Shown: one piece after another, positions 9,190-17,179 of the stretch
Layout: every line of letters starts with the position of its first letter
How positions within the stretch are numbered: position 1 is the first letter of the stretch
Source of the DNA: Janthinobacterium agaricidamnosum NBRC 102515 = DSM 9628
GTDB taxonomy: Bacteria > Pseudomonadota > Gammaproteobacteria > Burkholderiales > Burkholderiaceae_D
Direction of reading: 5' to 3'
DNA: 64,000 nt
NCBI RefSeq assembly: GCF_000723165.1
Contig: NZ_HG322949.1
Location: 1,850,885 to 1,914,884, forward strand
The notes under the pieces: model-generated
Seen by the model: only the letters and a program-made list of their open reading frames with translations
Database searches by the model: none
Told to the model about the DNA's origin: nothing
Position numbers and translations under genes: made by a program

Positions 9190-10566
9190 ATGGAATCTCG
9201 CATGTTATCCAAGCAAGGCGGCATGAGCCTGATCGAAGTGCTGGGCGCGCTGGCCATCAGCGCGATACTGCTGTCCGGCCTGACGGCGCTGGTCGACAGC
9301 TCGCTGGCCGACACCAAGGCCGACCAGGCGGGCGCCTACCAGGCCGCGATCGGCGCGGCGGCGGCGCACTACCTGGCCGATAATTACGGCGTGCTGGCCA
9401 TTTCCGCCAATATAGGCGTCACCAAGCCAGTGACGCTGACTGCGCTGAAGAACGCCGGCGAAATTTCACCGTTGCAGGCGGCCGCCAATGTCTATGGCCA
9501 GACGCCGTGCCTGCTGGTACGCGCCCGCAATGCGTCGCCCACCAATCCGGCCATCGTGCTCGATGCGCTGGTGGTGACCGAGGGCGGCCAGGCCATCGGC
9601 GACGCCAGCATCGCCTATGTCGCGGCGCAAGCGGGCAAAGGCGGCGGTTACATCAATAGCCTGAACTCCGCCGTGGCGCAGGGTTCCGGCGGCGCGTGGT
9701 CGTTGAGCGCCGCCACCACGCCGACGCTGAACCAGTTCAACAGCGTCAGTTGCAGCGGCCAGCCGGCCAACGCCGGCCACCTGGTCACCGCGCTGCTGTC
9801 CAACGGCGCCGGCCAAAGCTCGCAGGACTTTTTGTACCGTAACAAGGTGCCGGGCATGGATGTGCTGAACCAGATGCAGACGCCGATCGGCATGGCCAAT
9901 GGCGCGGCGGTCGATCCGGGCACCGCCTGCGGCAGCGTGGCGGCGATCGCCACCGACAAGACCAACGGCAGCCTGCTGTATTGCAACAAGATCTCAGGCA
10001 CCTGGCAAGGCTCCGGTTCTTCGTGGAAGGCGCCGGTCGATACCTATGCCAGCCTGCCCGCCGGCGATGCGGTCGGCGACGTGCGCATGGTCAAGAACAT
10101 CAGCCGCGCGTTTACCGTCGACCCGTCGGGCAAATGGGTGGCGCTGGCGGTCGACCAGAACGGCGACATGAATGTGCCGGGCAAGCTTGCCGTCGGAGGG
10201 GATGCCAATATCCGTGGCGATGCCAATATTCATGGCAATGCCACTATCGATGCAAACGCCACTGTCGGCGGTGGCGCCACGGTAGGCGCTAGTGTCATCG
10301 CCGGTGGCGCTGGTACTTTCGGCGGCGCCGTCAGCGGCCAAAGCGTGGAGGCCAAGGACTGGATTGTCGGCCAGACCGTGCAGGTATGGAAAGAAGGCAA
10401 AGAGGGCGATGTGTGTCATATCTTCACTGCGGATCCGAAGATCATCCTCAATCGTATCGGCACCATCGTACTGGAGAGCCGTTCGCCCATGCCGGGACAT
10501 ACCCCGACCGCACTGATTTGCTCTGGCGTACCCGGTAACGCCCGTCTGGTACGGCTGGTGTCCTGA
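9190..10566 (+). CDS. pilV: PilV-like minor pilin / tip adhesin
   Basis: A 458-residue prepilin with a leader and cleavage site KQGG|MSLIEVLGALAISAILL (Glu at +5), then a long stalk domain with shufflon-type PilV features (an N-terminal region of about 330 residues). Near residues 337-380 there is a run of hexapeptide-like repeats (GDANIRGDANIHGNATIDA, then TVGGGATVGAS), as in trimeric beta-helical tail spikes. The C-terminal domain (about 390-458) has two Cys and should be the binding tip. PilV adhesins sit at the pilus tip and decide recipient or surface recognition. No recombinase or inverted C-terminal cassettes are visible, so a fixed tip is likely. Confidence 0.8.
   Translation: MESRMLSKQGGMSLIEVLGALAISAILLSGLTALVDSSLADTKADQAGAYQAAIGAAAAHYLADNYGVLAISANIGVTKPVTLTALKNAGEISPLQAAANVYGQTPCLLVRARNASPTNPAIVLDALVVTEGGQAIGDASIAYVAAQAGKGGGYINSLNSAVAQGSGGAWSLSAATTPTLNQFNSVSCSGQPANAGHLVTALLSNGAGQSSQDFLYRNKVPGMDVLNQMQTPIGMANGAAVDPGTACGSVAAIATDKTNGSLLYCNKISGTWQGSGSSWKAPVDTYASLPAGDAVGDVRMVKNISRAFTVDPSGKWVALAVDQNGDMNVPGKLAVGGDANIRGDANIHGNATIDANATVGGGATVGASVIAGGAGTFGGAVSGQSVEAKDWIVGQTVQVWKEGKEGDVCHIFTADPKIILNRIGTIVLESRSPMPGHTPTALICSGVPGNARLVRLVS
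10200..10323 (+). repeat. Coding repeats for beta-helix hexapeptides in the pilV-like gene
   Basis: About seven degenerate 18-base units (for example GATGCCAATATCCGTGGC) encode hexapeptides of the form G-D/N-A-N/T-I/V-x. The unit periodicity predicts a left-handed or trimeric beta-helix stalk between the pilin body and the C-terminal tip domain. Confidence 0.6.
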
Positions 10567-10568
10567 CG

Positions 10569-11054
10569 ATGAGGATGAATGTTTTCAAGCTTATGCCGAG
10601 GCTGGCGCGCCGCGTCAGCCCGGCCCGCATCGCGTGCCTGTTGCTGGCCATGCTGCCGATGACGCAGGCGCGCGCCTGCTGGGAAGACGCCGCCAGGCTG
10701 TACGGCGTCAACCCGGAGCTGCTGTACGCGGTCGCCAAGACCGAATCGCAGCTTAATCCGCGCGCGGTGCACCGCAATGCGAACGGCACGCGCGATATCG
10801 GCCTGATGCAGATTAACAGCACCTGGCTGCCGGTGCTGCATAAATACGGCATCGACGAACAGCAGTTGCTCGACGCCTGCACCAGCATCTATGTCGGCGC
10901 GTGGATCATGGCCGACAATATGCGGCGCATGGGCAATTCGTGGCAGGCGGTCGGCGCGTACAACGCCGCCAATCCGGTATTGCGCGCAAGTTATGCGTTG
11001 AAAGTCTATAAAAACCTGCCGTCCACCGCGCTGGGCACGCCCGCCGCCCAATAA
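10569..11054 (+). CDS. Lytic transglycosylase of the pilus operon (PilT/VirB1-like)
   Basis: A 161-residue exported peptidoglycan hydrolase of the SLT/IpgF/VirB1 type. A signal peptide (to about residue 36, ending TQARA|CW) is followed by the transglycosylase fold: catalytic Glu59 in AKTESQLNP, the GLMQIN motif and a terminal AYNAAN motif. It would open local gaps in peptidoglycan for pilus assembly. In R64 nomenclature the equivalent is PilT, which must not be confused with the PilT retraction ATPase. It starts 3 bases after pilV and is the last gene of the operon, followed by a hairpin. Confidence 0.88.
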   Translation: MRMNVFKLMPRLARRVSPARIACLLLAMLPMTQARACWEDAARLYGVNPELLYAVAKTESQLNPRAVHRNANGTRDIGLMQINSTWLPVLHKYGIDEQQLLDACTSIYVGAWIMADNMRRMGNSWQAVGAYNAANPVLRASYALKVYKNLPSTALGTPAAQ

Positions 11055-11072
11055 ATCTGATCGATGCCATTG

Positions 11073-11107
11073 CGCCGCCCGCTTCACCGCCGGGCGGCGT
11101 TGTCGTT
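11073..11107 (+). terminator. Terminator candidate after the pilus operon
   Basis: A 9-bp GC stem (CGCCGCCCG at 11073-11081, CGGGCGGCG at 11091-11099) with a 9-base loop is followed by a T-rich tail (TTGTCGTT). It lies 19 bases after the last pilus gene. The tail is interrupted, so termination may be partial. Confidence 0.6.
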
Positions 11108-11159
11108 GACCTTGTTGTAATGCGCGTGCATTTCAGGCATATCAAAACATGAAATAATT

Positions 11160-11187
11160 ATGACAAAAAATCATACTTACTTATAAA
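11160..11187 (+). promoter_or_regulatory. Possible sigma-70 promoter for the amine oxidase gene
   Basis: The 160 bases between the pilus terminator and the oxidase are strikingly AT-rich for this genome. ATGACA at 11160-11165 and TATAAA at 11182-11187 are 16 bases apart, close to the -35/-10 consensus. A second AT-rich block (TTTTAACATAATCATCG) follows. It was picked by eye. Confidence 0.35.
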
Positions 11188-11268
11188 AAATAATTACTTT
11201 TAACATAATCATCGGCAGCATAAGATGGCTTGTCATTTTGTCCAACGATCAATTATGTGAGGTAATGT

Positions 11269-12843
11269 ATGAGCGTCACGCGTCGCCATTTCCTGATGAA
11301 GCTGGCCGCCACCAGCGGCTACACCGCCGCCTGTGCGGCGATGACCACGCTGGGCCTGGGCGCCGCCGGCGTCGCTGCCGGCGCCGAGGCCGCGCCGCTG
11401 CGGCTGGCGCCCGGTTCCGGCAAGGGCCAGCGGGTGCTGGTGCTGGGCGCCGGCATCGCCGGACTGGTGGCGGCCTGGGAATTGCGCAAGGCCGGCTACC
11501 AGGTGCAAGTGATCGAGGCGCGCCAGCGGGTCGGCGGGCGCAACTGGACCATCCGCGACGGCAGCCGCATCGAATACACCGACGGCACGGTGCAAACCGC
11601 CGATTTCGAGCCGGGCCAGTATTTCAACGCCGGTCCGGCGCGCCTGCCGAGCCATCATCGAACCATCCTTGGCTATTGCCGCGAATTCGGCGTGGCGCTG
11701 GAAGCCGAAGTCAATACCAGCCGCAGCGCCTATTTCTTGCCGGATGCGGCCAAGGGCAAACCGGCGATCCAGTTGCGGCGCGCCGTCAACGATGCGCGCG
11801 GGCGCCTGTCCGAATTGCTGGCCAAGGCTGCCGACGGCGGCGCGCTGGACCGTGAATTGAGCCTGGACGACCGCAAGCGGCTGCTGGAATTCCTCAAGGT
11901 ATATGGCGACCTGACCCCGGAACTGGCCTTCAAGGGCACCGAGCGTTCCGGCTACACGGTGTTTCCCGGCGCCGCCGAACAAGTCGGGACGCGTCCCGAT
12001 CCGCTGTCGCTGGACGACTTGCTGGACCCGGACTTGTGGACCGCGCTGGTGTTCGACGAATTGCTGATCTTCCAGCCGACCATGCTGCAGCCGGTCGGCG
12101 GCATGGACCGGATTCCGGCCGCCTTCCAGCAGCGCCTGAAGAAAGAGATACGCCTGAACACCGAGGTCAAGGCAATTCACAATGGCGAGCAGGGCGTCAC
12201 GGTGACGGTGCAAGACCGGGCCACCGGCAAGCAGCAAAGCCTGTCCGCCGATTACGCCATCGCGACCTTTCCATTGCCGGTGCTGGCCAGGGTCGACGCC
12301 AATTTTTCGCCGGCGGTGCGCGACGCGATCGCCTCGGTCGAGTACGACACGGCCAGCAAGATCGCGTGGCAAGCGCCGCGCTTCTGGGAAACCGACAGCA
12401 ATATCTATGGCGGCATTTCAGTGGTCAAGCATGTCACGGGACTGGTCTGGTACCCGAGCGGCGGTTTCCATCAGACTAACGGCACGCTGATCGGCTGCTA
12501 CAACATCAGCCAGGCTGCGCGCGATTTCACGGCGCAGCCGCTGGCGGCGCAATTCGCGTCGTCGCGCGATGTCATCGACCGCTTGCATCCGGGGCGTGGG
12601 GCCAGCCTGCGGCGGCCGGTCAGCGTGGCCTGGCACAAGGTGCCGTACAGCCTCGGTTCGTGGGTGCACTGGGGCAGGCCGGACGCGCAGCAGTACGTGC
12701 TGCTGAACCAGCCCGACGGCCGGGTGCATTTCGCCGGCGAATACCTGAGCCAGATCGGCGCCTGGCAAGAGGGCGCCGCCTTGTCCGCGCATCACGCGGT
12801 GGCGGCCATCGCCGCCCGCGTCGCCGCCGCTTCCGCCAGCTGA
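11269..12843 (+). CDS. Tat-exported FAD-dependent amine oxidase
   Basis: A 524-residue flavin monoamine oxidase / L-amino-acid oxidase family protein. A twin-arginine signal (VTRRHFLMKLAA) predicts export of the folded, FAD-loaded enzyme. The dinucleotide-binding fold is clear at about 56-85 (VLVLGAGIAGLVAAWELR, then VIEARQRVGGRN), and the C-terminal FAD motif GRVHFAGEYLS lies near 480. Such enzymes oxidise amines or amino acids to imines, releasing H2O2; the substrate cannot be read from sequence. The next intact genes are an exported RidA-family protein and a TonB-dependent receptor, suggesting periplasmic handling of an imported amine. A 160-bp palindromic repeat separates it from the RidA gene. 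Confidence 0.85.
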   Translation: MSVTRRHFLMKLAATSGYTAACAAMTTLGLGAAGVAAGAEAAPLRLAPGSGKGQRVLVLGAGIAGLVAAWELRKAGYQVQVIEARQRVGGRNWTIRDGSRIEYTDGTVQTADFEPGQYFNAGPARLPSHHRTILGYCREFGVALEAEVNTSRSAYFLPDAAKGKPAIQLRRAVNDARGRLSELLAKAADGGALDRELSLDDRKRLLEFLKVYGDLTPELAFKGTERSGYTVFPGAAEQVGTRPDPLSLDDLLDPDLWTALVFDELLIFQPTMLQPVGGMDRIPAAFQQRLKKEIRLNTEVKAIHNGEQGVTVTVQDRATGKQQSLSADYAIATFPLPVLARVDANFSPAVRDAIASVEYDTASKIAWQAPRFWETDSNIYGGISVVKHVTGLVWYPSGGFHQTNGTLIGCYNISQAARDFTAQPLAAQFASSRDVIDRLHPGRGASLRRPVSVAWHKVPYSLGSWVHWGRPDAQQYVLLNQPDGRVHFAGEYLSQIGAWQEGAALSAHHAVAAIAARVAAASAS

Positions 12844-12849
12844 TCACTT

Positions 12850-13009
12850 AGAGCCTATCCCAGTAGATGAATACGCCCTCTTCTGGCGCCCCTCAGTAGC
12901 GGGGACTGCGTTGCTCGTCGTCGCGTGGCTCGCCACGCTTGCTCCTCACGCCTGGTCCGCGCTGCTGATGCGCTGCCAGCAGAAGACGCTCACTACTGGG
13001 ATAGGCTCT
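12850..13009. repeat. 160-bp palindromic repeat element, copy 1
   Basis: A non-coding element bounded by perfect 17-base terminal inverted repeats (AGAGCCTATCCCAGTAG at the left, its complement at the right). The inside folds into a long imperfect hairpin with a central CGTGGC-TC-GCCACG stem. A second copy of the same length lies at 23953-24112. It resembles a MITE or a large REP/BIME-type repeat and encodes no protein. It sits between the amine oxidase and RidA genes, where it could act as a transcription attenuator. Confidence 0.85.
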
Positions 13010-13041
13010 TATCACCGATCACTTCATAAAGAGAGCACACC

Positions 13042-13557
13042 ATGAACAAATTCGGCCATTTCATTCTCGGCGCCATCCTCATCACCTCCAGCCTCGTCAC
13101 GTCCGGCGGCGCCATGGCGCAAGACATCAAGCGCACGCCTGTCCCGAATTCCAGCTTCCCGATTTCGGTGGCGGTCAGCGTGCCGGCCGCCGCCGAGACG
13201 GTGTATTTCAGCGGCGCGCTGCCCGACGTGGCCAATCCGGCCGCGCCCAAAGAGACCATCGAAGCCTATGGCGACACCCGGACCCAGACCCTGTCGGTGC
13301 TGCGCCGGCTGCAGGCGGCGCTGGCCGCCGAAGGCCTGGGTTTTGCCGACGTGGTGCAACTGCGGGTATTCCTGGTCGGTGAACCGAAACTGGACGGCAA
13401 GCTCGATTTCAATGGCTTGAACGCGGCGTATTCGCAATTCTTCGGCACGGCGGCGCAACCGGCCAAGCCGGCCCGCACCGCGCTGCAAGTGGTGGCGCTG
13501 CCGCTGCCGGGCGCGCTGGTTGAAATCGACCTGGTGGCGGCCCGTATCAAACGTTAA
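13042..13557 (+). CDS. Exported RidA (YjgF/UK114) family protein
   Basis: A 171-residue protein with a signal peptide (MNKFGHFILGAILI, cleaved after AMA|Q near residue 30) and a RidA fold: YFSGALPDV, a QTLSVLRRLQAALAAEGL helix, VVQLRVFLV and the family motif ARTALQVVALPLPGALVEID, whose Arg binds the substrate carboxylate in RidA. RidA deaminases hydrolyse reactive imines or enamines to ketones and ammonia. The classical members are cytosolic; a secreted one next to a secreted amine oxidase suggests it consumes the imine that enzyme makes. The TonB-receptor gene follows 43 bases later. Confidence 0.82.
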   Translation: MNKFGHFILGAILITSSLVTSGGAMAQDIKRTPVPNSSFPISVAVSVPAAAETVYFSGALPDVANPAAPKETIEAYGDTRTQTLSVLRRLQAALAAEGLGFADVVQLRVFLVGEPKLDGKLDFNGLNAAYSQFFGTAAQPAKPARTALQVVALPLPGALVEIDLVAARIKR

Positions 13558-13600
13558 GAACTTTTCCCTTTCCCCTGTAGACGCGATGGAGCAAGCCAGC

Positions 13601-16048
13601 ATGAATACAGTACCATTCGTACCATTCGTACCATTCGTACCATTCGTACCATTTTGTATCACACCGCGCGCCTTGCCGCTGGCCTTGTCGCTGGCCTGTG
13701 CTTCGAGTTCCGCCTGGGCCGCAGCTGCGCCCGCCGCCGAACCTGGCGCGGCCGGGCTGGAAGCGGGCGTGGTGGTGGTCACCGGCACGCGCGACACGCG
13801 CCGTTCCGCCGATGAAAGCCTGAGCCCGATCGACGTGTTGAGCGCCAAGGATTTGCAGCGCACCGGCCAGACCGACCTGCGCGACGCGCTGGTGCGCCTG
13901 CTGCCGTCGGTGAACCGGCTGGCGCAGGCGGGCGACGCGGCCAACCTGACCAGCGCATTGACCTTGCGCGGCCTGAGCCCGAACCATGTGCTGCTGCTGA
14001 TTAACGGCAAGCGGCGCCACACCTCGGCCAACATCACCGCCGATCCCGGCGCGCAGCAGGGCGCCACGCCGGTCGACCTGGACTTGATCCCGGTCAGCGC
14101 GGTCGATCACGTGGAAGTGCTGCGCGACGGCGCGGCGGCCCAGTATGGTTCCGACGCGATCGCCGGCGTCATCAACGTGATCCTGAAATCGTCGAGCCAG
14201 GGCGGCAACCTGGCGCTCAACAGCGGCCGTTATTATTTGCGCGACGGCTTCACGCTGGGCGCCGCCGCCGACATCGGACTGGCGCTGGGCGAGGAGGGTT
14301 TTTTGCACCTGAGCGCGGAAAGCAAGCGCCATGAACACAGCATCCGCAGCGGCCCGGACAACCGCACCAACAGCTATGCCAATCCAGTCTTGGGCGACCC
14401 GCAAACCCAGCGCCAGTCGGTCGGCCTGAACGCCGCTTATCCGCTGGGCGGCAGCGTCGAACTGTACGCCTTCGGCAGCGCCGCGCACCGCAGCGGCGGC
14501 AGCTACCAGAATTACCGCTTGCCGGGCAAGCTGCCGCAAGTGCATCCGAACGGTTTCAGCCCGGTCGAGACCAGCAATGAAAACGACGCGTCGCTGACGG
14601 CCGGCGTGCGCGGCGAACAACTGGCCGGCTGGCGCTGGGATGCCAGCGCCACCCATGGCATCGACAACGTCAAGATCGGCATGACCGATTCCGCCAATAC
14701 CGATTTATATGCGGCCACCGGCAGCACGCCGACCAGTTTCCACCTGGCGCAATACCAGAATACCCAGTCGGGCGCCAACCTGGACCTGGCGCGGCCGTTC
14801 GATACGGGTCTGCTGCCGGCGCCGTTGACGGTGGCGCTGGGCGCCGAATACCGGCGCGAAACCTATGCAGTCGGCGCCGGCGACGCCGCGTCGTCGTTCG
14901 GCAGCGGTTCGCAAGCGCTGCCGGGCTTGTCGGCGGTCAGCGCCGGCCGCCATGCGCGCAATATCTCGGCCGCCTATACCGACTTATCGACCAGGTTCAA
15001 CCGCCAATGGGAAGCCGACCTGGCGGCGCGCTACGAGCGCTACAGCGACGCCGGCAACAGCGCCAACGCCAAATTGTCGGCGCGCTACCAGGCCAGTCCC
15101 GGCCTTGCGCTGCGGGCCACCGCCAGCAGCGGTTTCCGCGCGCCGTCGCTGGCGCAGGAATACTACACCAGCCTGGCCGTGTCGCCGACCACCGCCGGCG
15201 GCCAGCTGGCGGTCAATTCCGACGCCGCGCGCAGCCTCGGCGCGCTGCCGTTAAAACCGGAAAAATCGCGCAGTATCAATCTCGGCATCGTGGCCCAGCC
15301 GGCCGATAAGCTGAACCTGACCATCGACGCCTACCGCATCGATATCCGCGACCGCATCATCCAGGGCGGCACCTACAGCGGCGCGGCGGCGGTCAATGCG
15401 CTGAGCGCCGCCGGTATCAGCCTGCCAAGCGGCCTGGCGTCGGTCAGCGCCAGTTATTTCGCCAACGGCGTCGATACCCGCACCCAGGGCGTCGATCTGG
15501 TGGCTTCGTATCAAACCATCCTCGATCAAACCATCCTCGATCAAACCATCCTCGGCGCGTCCGGCCGCATCGACTGGGACCTGGCCGCCAATATCAACAA
15601 TACGACCATCACGCATACCGCCAGCGACAGCAACGGCAGGCCGCTGCTGAACGCCCAGCAAGCCGGCTACCTGACCACGGCCACGCCGAAGAGCAAGCTG
15701 ATCGCCGGCGGCGCGTGGACGCTGGGACCGTGGGGCGTCAGCCTGCACGCGACGCGCTACGGCAAGACCGCCACCGAGGCGACTTTTTATACCGGGCCGT
15801 TCATCTATTCGACATCGGTGTTCAACCATATCGAGAATGCGCCGCGCACCGTGACCGACCTGGAAGTGCGTTATGCGGCCAGCGACAAGCTGCAAATCGC
15901 GGCCGGCGCCAACAATCTGTTCAGCGTCTACCCGAGCACGGTGCCGGTCGAAAGCCGCTACCTGGGCGTGTATGTGTACGACACGGCCGCGTCGCAGGCC
16001 GGCATCAATGGCGGATATTATTATGTGCGCGCCAACTACAAGTTTTGA
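13601..16048 (+). CDS. TonB-dependent outer-membrane receptor
   Basis: An 815-residue receptor with a plug and 22-strand barrel. I chose the ATG at 13601 because GGAG lies 9 bases upstream; an in-frame ATG exists at 13586. The signal region carries an odd VPF-VPF tandem repeat before the hydrophobic core (LPLALSLACASSSAWA). The plug shows VVVTGTRDTRRSADESLSPI, LRDALVRLLPSV and GLSPNHVLLLINGKRRH, typical of plugs. The barrel ends with aromatic YYYVRANYKF. The substrate is unknown. Genomic context (amine oxidase, RidA, LysR, then the sulfur locus) suggests an organic nutrient rather than iron. A 15-base triplicate repeat lies near residues 637-652. Confidence 0.88.
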   Translation: MNTVPFVPFVPFVPFVPFCITPRALPLALSLACASSSAWAAAAPAAEPGAAGLEAGVVVVTGTRDTRRSADESLSPIDVLSAKDLQRTGQTDLRDALVRLLPSVNRLAQAGDAANLTSALTLRGLSPNHVLLLINGKRRHTSANITADPGAQQGATPVDLDLIPVSAVDHVEVLRDGAAAQYGSDAIAGVINVILKSSSQGGNLALNSGRYYLRDGFTLGAAADIGLALGEEGFLHLSAESKRHEHSIRSGPDNRTNSYANPVLGDPQTQRQSVGLNAAYPLGGSVELYAFGSAAHRSGGSYQNYRLPGKLPQVHPNGFSPVETSNENDASLTAGVRGEQLAGWRWDASATHGIDNVKIGMTDSANTDLYAATGSTPTSFHLAQYQNTQSGANLDLARPFDTGLLPAPLTVALGAEYRRETYAVGAGDAASSFGSGSQALPGLSAVSAGRHARNISAAYTDLSTRFNRQWEADLAARYERYSDAGNSANAKLSARYQASPGLALRATASSGFRAPSLAQEYYTSLAVSPTTAGGQLAVNSDAARSLGALPLKPEKSRSINLGIVAQPADKLNLTIDAYRIDIRDRIIQGGTYSGAAAVNALSAAGISLPSGLASVSASYFANGVDTRTQGVDLVASYQTILDQTILDQTILGASGRIDWDLAANINNTTITHTASDSNGRPLLNAQQAGYLTTATPKSKLIAGGAWTLGPWGVSLHATRYGKTATEATFYTGPFIYSTSVFNHIENAPRTVTDLEVRYAASDKLQIAAGANNLFSVYPSTVPVESRYLGVYVYDTAASQAGINGGYYYVRANYKF
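13610..13654 (+). repeat. 9-base tandem repeat in a receptor signal peptide
   Basis: Five consecutive copies of GTACCATTC (the last ends in T) encode V-P-F repeated. The unit is a multiple of three, so copy-number change would alter signal-peptide length without a frameshift. Confidence 0.9.
15511..15555 (+). repeat. 15-base triplicate repeat in the receptor barrel
   Basis: Three copies of TCAAACCATCCTCGA (the last ends in G) encode QTILD repeats inside a predicted barrel strand or loop. They keep the frame. Confidence 0.88.
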
Positions 16049-16107
16049 ACATGAAGCGGGCGGCGGGGGTAAGATGACGTTTTTCGCGACATTCACATTG
16101 GCACTTC

Positions 16108-17022
16108 ATGAAGATAGATGACATCAGCGCCTTCGTCGCCGTGGTGCGCAATCACTCGGTCAGCGCCGCCGCCGACGCGTTGCGGCTGACCCAGTCGGCC
16201 ATCACGCGGCGGGTGCAGAACTTCGAGCAGGAGCTGGGCGTGGAGCTGCTCGACCGCAGCGTCAAGCCGCCGCGCCCGAATGCGATGGGCCGGCAAGTGT
16301 TCGAGCAATGCAGCAAGGTGCTGCTGGAAGTCGACCGTTTGCGCGACCTGGTGCAAAACGACCAGGCGCCGACCGGCGTGTTCCGCATCGGCGTGATCCA
16401 GACCGTCGGCGACATGGTGCTGCTCGATACCTTGCAACGGCTGAACGCCGCATTTCCCGGCCTGCATACGGAAGTGGCGTCCGGCTGGGGCGCGCAATTG
16501 CTGGAACGGGTCGAAAACGCCGAGATCGACGCGGCGGTGGCGCTGTTCCCTGCCACCAAGGTGCTGCCGGAAGGCTTGAGCGGGCGCGCGCTGGGCCGGC
16601 TGGAACTGGTGGTGGTGGCGAAGAAGGGCAGCATGCCGCGGCGCAGCTACAAATTGCGCGAGCTGTACGACATCGGCTGGGTGCTCAACCCCGACGGCTG
16701 CGGTTTCCGCGCCGGCCTGGCGCGCGTGCTGGTCCAGCAGGGCTTGTCGTTCAAGGTCAACCTGGAAACCTTCGGCACCGATCTGCAACTGGGGCTGGTG
16801 GCCAGCGGCACCGGCCTGGGCCTGATGCCGCGGCCGATCCTGGAACGCAGCCGCCACCTGGCGCAGCTCGATATCGTCCCTGTCAGCGACTTCAAGCCGC
16901 TGCTCGATATCTGGCTGATCCAGTCGCTGCTGCCCGGCCCGGTGCAGCACGCGATCGACTTTGTCGCCAGCGCGGTGCAGCAGGCGTTCGCCGCGCCCGC
17001 AGCCTCTGTCCGCGCCGCCTGA
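16108..17022 (+). CDS. LysR-family transcriptional regulator
   Basis: A 304-residue LysR regulator. The N-terminal winged helix-turn-helix (about 1-60) reads SVSAAADALRLTQSAITRRVQNFEQELG. A linker helix and a periplasmic-binding-protein-like effector domain (about 90-295) follow. It lies between the amine/receptor genes and the sulfonate-type transport operon, in the same direction, and is closed by its own terminator at 17034-17058. By position it could control either neighbour; a sulfur-responsive role like Cbl/CysB is an attractive inference but the sequence does not prove it. Confidence 0.88.
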   Translation: MKIDDISAFVAVVRNHSVSAAADALRLTQSAITRRVQNFEQELGVELLDRSVKPPRPNAMGRQVFEQCSKVLLEVDRLRDLVQNDQAPTGVFRIGVIQTVGDMVLLDTLQRLNAAFPGLHTEVASGWGAQLLERVENAEIDAAVALFPATKVLPEGLSGRALGRLELVVVAKKGSMPRRSYKLRELYDIGWVLNPDGCGFRAGLARVLVQQGLSFKVNLETFGTDLQLGLVASGTGLGLMPRPILERSRHLAQLDIVPVSDFKPLLDIWLIQSLLPGPVQHAIDFVASAVQQAFAAPAASVRAA

Positions 17023-17033
17023 ATCCTTCCTCC

Positions 17034-17058
17034 ACCAGCCCGCAGCAGGCTGGTTTTG
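17034..17058 (+). terminator. Rho-independent terminator after the LysR gene
   Basis: Stem ACCAGCC (17034-17040) and GGCTGGT (17048-17054) with a 7-base loop, followed directly by TTT and G. It lies 12 bases after the regulator stop. Confidence 0.75.
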
Positions 17059-17078
17059 TATCTTCCCGCCTCGCAAGA

Positions 17079-17147
17079 TTATTCTTAAAAATCATATATC
17101 AATAGAATAAACAATTAGTTTCGTCATAATCATTTGCTCCCTATACT
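17079..17147 (+). promoter_or_regulatory. Promoter and inverted repeat upstream of the sulfur operon
   Basis: An AT-rich block holds the inverted repeat TTATTCT (17079-17085) / AGAATAA (17104-17110) with an 18-base spacer, which could be a regulator binding site. A TATACT -10 candidate lies at 17142-17147, 33 bases before the permease ATG; a matching -35 is weak (TTTCGT), as expected for an activator-dependent promoter. It was read by eye. Confidence 0.4.
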
Positions 17148-17179
17148 GAATTCATCGTACTTCAGACAGGGAACCGCGG

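Noticed and set aside
9190..11054. Shufflon (invertible pilV tip cassettes)
   Set aside because: No inverted repeat set, alternative tips or recombinase follow the pilV-like gene within the window.
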